Assembly: GCA_900315125.1 (NCBI GenBank)
Contig: OMXT01000098.1
Location: 1-46,983, forward strand
DNA length: 46,983 bases
Direction of reading: 5' to 3'
Source: an uncultured Eubacteriales bacterium
GTDB taxonomy: Bacteria; Bacillota; Clostridia; Peptostreptococcales; Anaerovoracaceae
The notes beneath the pieces are model-generated. The model searched no databases, was not told where the DNA came from, and saw nothing but the letters and a program-made list of their open reading frames with translations. The translations under genes and the position numbers were made by a program. Of this stretch, positions 42,640 to 46,983 are shown piece by piece (within the stretch, counting starts at the first letter, position 1; every line of letters begins with the position of its first letter).

Positions 42640-42895
42640 TTGAAACTCAGGTGTTCTCACTGCTGAGTCAGTACATAGTCTCGCACCTGCCGGTGCTCGC
42701 CGGGTTACGCTACTGCCGTCCCGCGGTGCCCAAATCTCCTTCGGAGATTTGACCGCTCTGCGTGAACTGCACTGCGGCTGAAGCCGCGCAGTTCTTGCAT
42801 AGAACCTGCCAACGGCTCATTCTTCGCCGGGCTAGGTTCTTATGGCATAAAGCGAACCTACAACTCGCGCTACACGCTCGCCGGGTTACGCTATT
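42640..42895. other. Structured non-coding segment with an 18-bp direct repeat
   Basis: The 18-base sequence GCTCGCCGGGTTACGCTA occurs at 42695-42712 and again at 42876-42893, three bases from the thiolase stop. Between the copies lie hairpins: AAATCTCC/GGAGATTT (42732-42750), a GC-rich one around 42768-42796 (AACTGC...GCAGTT), and AGAACC/GGTTCT arms. It could be a long structured 3' untranslated region, a small RNA or a dispersed repeat element. I see no gene in it. Confidence 0.5.
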
Positions 42896-44080
42896 TTAGC
42901 ACTTCTCGACGATCATGGCTGTTCCCATGCCGCCGCCGATGCACAGTGTAGCCAGGCCCTTCTTAGCCTCAGGTCTCTTCTGCATCTCGTAGATCAGGGA
43001 GATCAGGATTCTGCAGCCGGAAGCTCCGATCGGGTGACCAAGAGCGATAGCTCCGCCGTTAACGTTCAGCTTCTCCTCGTCGAATCCCAGCTCTTTACCT
43101 ACTGCCAGAGACTGAGCGGCAAATGCCTCGTTAGCCTCATACAGGTCCAGATCCTTAATTTCCAGTCCAGCCTTAGCCAGAGCCTTCTGAGTTGCAGGAA
43201 CAGGTCCAACGCCCATGATGGAAGGATCAACACCTGCGGAAGCATAGCTTACGATCTTAACCAGCGGCTTCAGACCCAGCTCAGCTGCCTTGTCAGCGCT
43301 CATAACTACTACTGCTGCTCCGGAGTCATTGATTCCGGAAGCGTTAGCTGCTGTAACAACTCCGCCGTCCTTCTTGAAAGCGGGCTTCAGCTTAGCCATC
43401 TTCTCCAGAGAGGTTGCTCTCGGATGCTCGTCTGTATCGAACATGATCGGATCGCCCTTTCTCTGCGGAACAGGTACCGGTACGATCTCGTCCTTGAATT
43501 TACCATCAGCGATAGCCTTGGCAGCCTTAACCTGAGATTTATATCCGAACTCATCCAGCTGTTCTCTGGTCAGTCCCCACTTCTCAGCAACGTTCTCAGC
43601 GGTGATACCCATGTGATAGTTGTTGAAAGCGTCCCAAAGTCCATCGTTTACCATCATATCGACCATCTGGCCGTTGAACATTCTCTGTCCCCATCTAGCC
43701 TTCGGCAGAACGTATCCTGCTGCGGACATGTTCTCAGCACCGCCTGCTACGACGATATCAGCGTCGCCTGCCTTGATGATCTGCGCTGCAAGCTCAACTG
43801 CTCTCAGTCCAGAACCGCAAACCTTATTGATTGTCATTGCCGGCGTCTCAACGGGAAGACCAGCCTCTAATGACATCTGTCTTGCAACGTTCTGTCCGAG
43901 TCCACCCTGCAGTACATCGCCCATGATGACCTCTTCAACGTCCTCGGGTTTCAGACCAGCTCTCTTGATTGCTCCCTTGATGCAGATCGCGCCGAGAGTC
44001 TTAGCCGGAACGTCCTTCAGAGAACCACCGAATGTGCCGATGGCTGTTCTTGCAGCGCCTACAATTACTACTTCTTTCAT
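42896..44080 (-). CDS. thlA: Acetyl-CoA acetyltransferase (thiolase)
   Basis: 394-residue biosynthetic thiolase that condenses two acetyl-CoA to acetoacetyl-CoA, typical of butyrate-pathway clostridia. The acyl-Cys is in [15 protein letters not shown] (about residue 88). [14 protein letters not shown] (His about 350) and CIGGGMGTA (Cys about 380) complete the catalytic triad. AAGGAGGTACAC precedes the ATG. No other butyrate genes flank it. It could use acetyl-CoA from choline breakdown; that link is only inference. Confidence 0.96.
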   Translation of the reverse strand: MKEVVIVGAARTAIGTFGGSLKDVPAKTLGAICIKGAIKRAGLKPEDVEEVIMGDVLQGGLGQNVARQMSLEAGLPVETPAMTINKVCGSGLRAVELAAQIIKAGDADIVVAGGAENMSAAGYVLPKARWGQRMFNGQMVDMMVNDGLWDAFNNYHMGITAENVAEKWGLTREQLDEFGYKSQVKAAKAIADGKFKDEIVPVPVPQRKGDPIMFDTDEHPRATSLEKMAKLKPAFKKDGGVVTAANASGINDSGAAVVVMSADKAAELGLKPLVKIVSYASAGVDPSIMGVGPVPATQKALAKAGLEIKDLDLYEANEAFAAQSLAVGKELGFDEEKLNVNGGAIALGHPIGASGCRILISLIYEMQKRPEAKKGLATLCIGGGMGTAMIVEKC

Positions 44081-44131
44081 TTTTAGTGTACCTCCTTGAT
44101 AATCACAAAGCCTTGCGGCAAATTATCTTTA

Positions 44132-44195
44132 TGACGACAAAAGCTTGATAAATTTTTGTCACCGTCATTTTACTACAGCCCAATGTAAAAAGCAA
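44132..44195 (-). promoter_or_regulatory. Thiolase promoter with downstream dyad
   Basis: Minus-strand TTGCTT (44190-44195), a 17-base spacer and TAAAAT (44167-44172). Just downstream, GACAAAA (44136-44142) and TTTTGTC (44154-44160) form a perfect 7-bp dyad, extended by TGAC/GTCA. It overlaps the expected transcription start and suits a repressor site. Confidence 0.6.
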
Positions 44196-44275
44196 CCGGT
44201 AAATACTAAGATATTCGTCAAACATTCCCAGTCCGGCGTAAAATCCAGAAAAACGGTGAAAAACATCCTGAAATA

Positions 44276-45262
44276 TCAGTTATTTTCCTGTTCCAGTTCC
44301 TCGATCTTTTTTTCATCCTTCTTCAGGTACCCGAGATACCGTTCCTCCATGTGATGGGGCCGCAGGGCTTCCTTCGCCTGGCGGAGATTCTCCAGACCCA
44401 TATCCTCTTCCCTGTTCACATAGACGATCTCCTCGGGAAGGATCTGGCAGTACTCACTGCAGATCGCCTGGTAAAGGCCACGGATAGAATCATTGGCTTT
44501 CTCAAAATGCTCCACTGCCGTATCCTCGTTCAGCCGCTCACCGATGGCGAACGCCTCCAGCTGCCCATGAATAAATATACCCACAGAATACACATTTTCT
44601 TCCTCAAGATGGGCAAGGATCCGCCGGATCGCCTTCTTTTCCGCCGTCAGAGAATCCTCTTCCTCCTGTGTATAAGACCGGACTTCCCGGACCCGGTTCA
44701 CCAGATCCATGATCTGCGGTTCCATGTCGGCAGTCAGTTCCTTCACTTCGTAATGATAGGTCCTGTAGAAATAGTTCAGATGGTTCTTCTTCTTATGGAG
44801 AGCACGGCCGCTGAGGTACATGAGCTTGTCCTTCTCATATACATATTCGTCGTAATCTCTTTCGTGAACAAAGTCAAATTCGTCCGGGAACGCCTCCTTC
44901 AGCAAATGGACCATGTGCCCCGGGATATTCACCATGCGGAAAACCACGCCCATCTCATCAAAACGGCGCTTTGTTTCCAATACGACTTTTCTCAGCTTCT
45001 GTACGTCATAAGTACCGGTCCTCGTCAGGGGCATGGCCAGGATCGCCTCTGTCTCTTCTACCTCTCCCGGTTCGCCGACCTGTCCTGCCATGAGAAGATA
45101 TTCGTCAATACGCTCCCAGCACATGGAATAGCTGTCCTTCCAGATATAGTTGGCCAGGAACGTATAACTCGCTCCCCTGTAGTCATAGCCTCTGAAATAT
45201 TCGTTCAGAGTCTCGATATCCTCCGGCTTCAGCTTCTCCAGACAGTGCTTAAATACATCCAT
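44276..45262 (-). CDS. DUF2156 / GNAT-fold protein
   Basis: 328-residue protein of the DUF2156 family, related in fold to the acyltransferase half of phosphatidylglycerol lysyltransferases. KKKNHLNYFYRTY and YSVGIFIHGQLEAFAIGERL, ending with an acidic/lysine-rich tail, are typical. No membrane segments, so it is a soluble stand-alone form; substrate unknown. It follows surE with a 9-base gap. Confidence 0.82.
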   Translation of the reverse strand: MDVFKHCLEKLKPEDIETLNEYFRGYDYRGASYTFLANYIWKDSYSMCWERIDEYLLMAGQVGEPGEVEETEAILAMPLTRTGTYDVQKLRKVVLETKRRFDEMGVVFRMVNIPGHMVHLLKEAFPDEFDFVHERDYDEYVYEKDKLMYLSGRALHKKKNHLNYFYRTYHYEVKELTADMEPQIMDLVNRVREVRSYTQEEEDSLTAEKKAIRRILAHLEEENVYSVGIFIHGQLEAFAIGERLNEDTAVEHFEKANDSIRGLYQAICSEYCQILPEEIVYVNREEDMGLENLRQAKEALRPHHMEERYLGYLKKDEKKIEELEQENN

Positions 45263-45271
45263 ATAATTCCG

Positions 45272-46036
45272 TTATTCTCCTTTTCTGATCTGCAGCCCGC
45301 ATTCTGCCACGCGGTCCAGACAGTCCATCCTAGTATAATCATATCCCATGGGCGTGATCGACACATAACCGTTCTGTACAGCTGTGCAATCGTACAGCAT
45401 GTCCGGATCGTCCATGCTCCCGGGTTCTCCCTGCAGCATATATCCTCCGCCTTCAACAGGCTGAAAGGCATCTTCGTAGTATCTTTCGCCCAGTCTCGTA
45501 TAACGGATCCCCTTTATCTGCTCCCTTGGGATATAGGGGACATTGATATTCAGGATCATCTCCGGCTCTGTCTCCGTCATCACATAATCCAGAATATCCG
45601 CGGCAAGTTCCGCTGCCACACTGAAATCCTCGGCCTGGTGGCTGTCTATGGATACAGCTGTCGACCGGATCCCGAACAGCGCGCCTTCCATTGCTGCTCC
45701 CACCGTTCCTGAATAAAGAGTATCCCCGCCCAGGTTACTCCCCTTGTTTATACCGCTGTAAACCGCGTCAAATGTGATGCCGCGCTCGCCCCAGAACTGG
45801 ATGCCGACCTTGGTACAGTCCGCGGGCGTTCCGTCAACGGCAAATGCTCCCGCTGCTCCCGGCACCTCCGCCGGATGAACATAAATCGGTCCGGTCAGGG
45901 AGATGGACTGGCTTGCTCCGCTGCGCTGGGCAGAGGGAGCACAGACATAAATATTTCCTTTGGGAGACAAAGTCCTGACCAGCGCGCTGATCCCTCCGGA
46001 CCGGATGCCGTCGTCATTCGTGATCAGTATATTCAT
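45272..46036 (-). CDS. surE: SurE 5'-nucleotidase
   Basis: 254-residue metal-dependent survival-protein phosphatase acting on nucleoside monophosphates. Metal ligands are in ILITNDDGIRSGGI, with the family block SGTVGAAMEGALFGIRSTAVS. Its ATG overlaps the stop of the sirtuin gene (TAATG), so the two are translationally coupled. Confidence 0.95.
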   Translation of the reverse strand: MNILITNDDGIRSGGISALVRTLSPKGNIYVCAPSAQRSGASQSISLTGPIYVHPAEVPGAAGAFAVDGTPADCTKVGIQFWGERGITFDAVYSGINKGSNLGGDTLYSGTVGAAMEGALFGIRSTAVSIDSHQAEDFSVAAELAADILDYVMTETEPEMILNINVPYIPREQIKGIRYTRLGERYYEDAFQPVEGGGYMLQGEPGSMDDPDMLYDCTAVQNGYVSITPMGYDYTRMDCLDRVAECGLQIRKGE

Positions 46037-46770
46037 TACAGCTTCATTACCTCTCCGATCGAGTCGTGGATGACAAGATCCGCCTTGCCGTCATAGGGCG
46101 TGCTGTCCCTGTTGATCAGCACCATGTGGCTCCCGTGGAAATAATTGATGAGTCCTGCTGCCGGGTATACCGCAAGGGATGTTCCTCCGACGATGAGCAC
46201 GTCCGCGTTCATAATCGCGTTAACGGCTCCCGTGATGCAGTCTTCATCAAGGCTCTCCTCGTAAAGGACCACGTCCGGCTTGATCCTGCCGCCGCACTTG
46301 CCGCAGACAGGGACCCCGTCCGCGCAGTGGGCCGGATCCATAATATAGTCCAGATCATAAAACGCTCCGCAGCGTTCGCAGTTATTGCGGAGCACGCTTC
46401 CGTGCAGCTCATATACGGTCCTGCTCCCCGCCTTCTGGTGCAGCCCGTCGATGTTCTGAGTGACGACTGCCTTCAGCTTTCCCTGTTTTTCCAGCTCCGC
46501 CAGGGCTTTGTGCGCCTCGTTGGGCTCCGCCTCTGTATGGATCAGGTTTTCTTTATAATATTTAAAGAAAAGATCAGGATGCTGCATGTAGAATGAATGG
46601 GAAAGTATCGTTTCCGGTGCATAACCATACACCTCACGGGCATGATAGAGCCCGCTTTCCGAACGGAAGTCGGGAATGCCGCTTTCTGTTGATACCCCGG
46701 CTCCGCCAAAGAAAACAATATTATTGCTGTTTTCTATAATTTCTGCAAGCTGTCTGTTCATATTATTCAC
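46036..46770 (-). CDS. cobB: Sir2-family NAD-dependent protein deacylase
   Basis: 244-residue sirtuin. GGAGVSTESGIPDFRS is the NAD-binding start, TQNIDGLHQKAG holds the catalytic His region (ELHGS), and CERCGAFYD...CGKCG is the zinc ribbon. It removes acyl groups from lysines. Upstream (46802-46819) is a perfect TTGCCCGG/CCGGGCAA hairpin. Confidence 0.95.
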   Translation of the reverse strand: MNNMNRQLAEIIENSNNIVFFGGAGVSTESGIPDFRSESGLYHAREVYGYAPETILSHSFYMQHPDLFFKYYKENLIHTEAEPNEAHKALAELEKQGKLKAVVTQNIDGLHQKAGSRTVYELHGSVLRNNCERCGAFYDLDYIMDPAHCADGVPVCGKCGGRIKPDVVLYEESLDEDCITGAVNAIMNADVLIVGGTSLAVYPAAGLINYFHGSHMVLINRDSTPYDGKADLVIHDSIGEVMKL

Positions 46771-46899
46771 CTCACTGGTATTATTCTCTGATTGGATGAT
46801 ATTGCCCGGATGCCGGGCAAACCTGGCTTTGTTCTATAATAACATACCTCAGCCGGCAGGGGCAACGCTGCTCCTGAGATATTCCGGAATCCCCGCCGC

Positions 46900-46979
46900 G
46901 TTAGTGTAAAATAGATGTGGAGGTTTTAGGGAGAAGAGGATAATCCGAGAGAATAAAATAGAGGCCACCTTCTTGTGAT
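46900..46979. repeat. 80-bp inverted repeat, right copy
   Basis: Exact reverse complement of bases 1-80. Four further bases (AGAA) follow to the window end without a left counterpart, because the left copy stops at base 1. The inner border is sharp at 46900. It lies 129 bases upstream of the sirtuin start. Most likely the tip of a repeated element that extends past the window. Confidence 0.85.
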
Positions 46980-46983
46980 AGAA

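Overview
The window reads as a chromosomal piece of an anaerobic member of the Firmicutes, probably a gut-type Clostridia. Evidence for this is a choline-degrading glycyl radical enzyme microcompartment, clostridial Fe-S and flavodiiron proteins, GlnS next to AsnS, and strong AGGAGG-type ribosome binding sites. No rRNA, tRNA, CRISPR or phage genes were seen. The species cannot be named from this sequence alone.

Region 1 (about 160-20,635, all minus strand, so read from high to low coordinate) is a choline-utilisation (cut) bacterial microcompartment (BMC) locus. It starts at a promoter with a 20-bp spacer that holds a perfect dyad, the signature of MerR-family control. The order is: DMT-type transporter, small unknown protein, two hexameric shell proteins, an aldehyde dehydrogenase homologue lacking the catalytic cysteine, CutC, CutD, EutT-like protein, EutJ, GrpU-like shell protein, EutN vertex protein, PduS/RnfC, PduT-like trimer, EutQ, an extended shell protein with a C-terminal SAP-like tail, acylating aldehyde dehydrogenase, PduL, shell protein, then a hairpin terminator. 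Beyond it lie an FMN protein, a cysteine-rich Fe-S protein, HypA, HypB, two EutS/PduU-type shell proteins and EutP, closed by a second terminator. CutC would cleave choline to trimethylamine and acetaldehyde inside the shell. The aldehyde dehydrogenase and PduL would convert acetaldehyde to acetyl-CoA and acetyl phosphate. PduS, PduT and the GrpU-like protein could carry electrons across the shell. No alcohol dehydrogenase is present in the window.

Region 2 (20,818-24,471) is an operon of TPR protein, nucleotidyltransferase-fold protein (DUF4037-like), DUF4125-like protein and the MerR regulator. It has its own near-consensus promoter and lies directly upstream of the cut promoter. It is the most plausible sensing module for the BMC and is the least understood part of the window.

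Region 3 (24,472-30,908) holds an iron-sulfur-flavoprotein-like reductase, a tandem repeat array of about 84-bp units between two convergent terminators, an unknown protein, a four-domain flavodiiron protein, and an OmpR-type two-component system.

Region 4 (31,013-46,770, minus strand) is mostly housekeeping: RadA, an EF-G-like GTPase, AsnS, GlnS, an LCP cell-wall protein, CCA-adding enzyme, a divergent polysaccharide deacetylase, thiolase, a DUF2156 protein, SurE and a sirtuin. Between the deacetylase and thiolase is a 1-kb gene-free stretch with a second tandem array (82-83-bp units) and a strongly structured segment.

The two window ends are exact inverted copies of the same 80-bp sequence (1-80 and 46,900-46,979), so both edges probably lie in copies of one dispersed repeat, possibly an insertion sequence.
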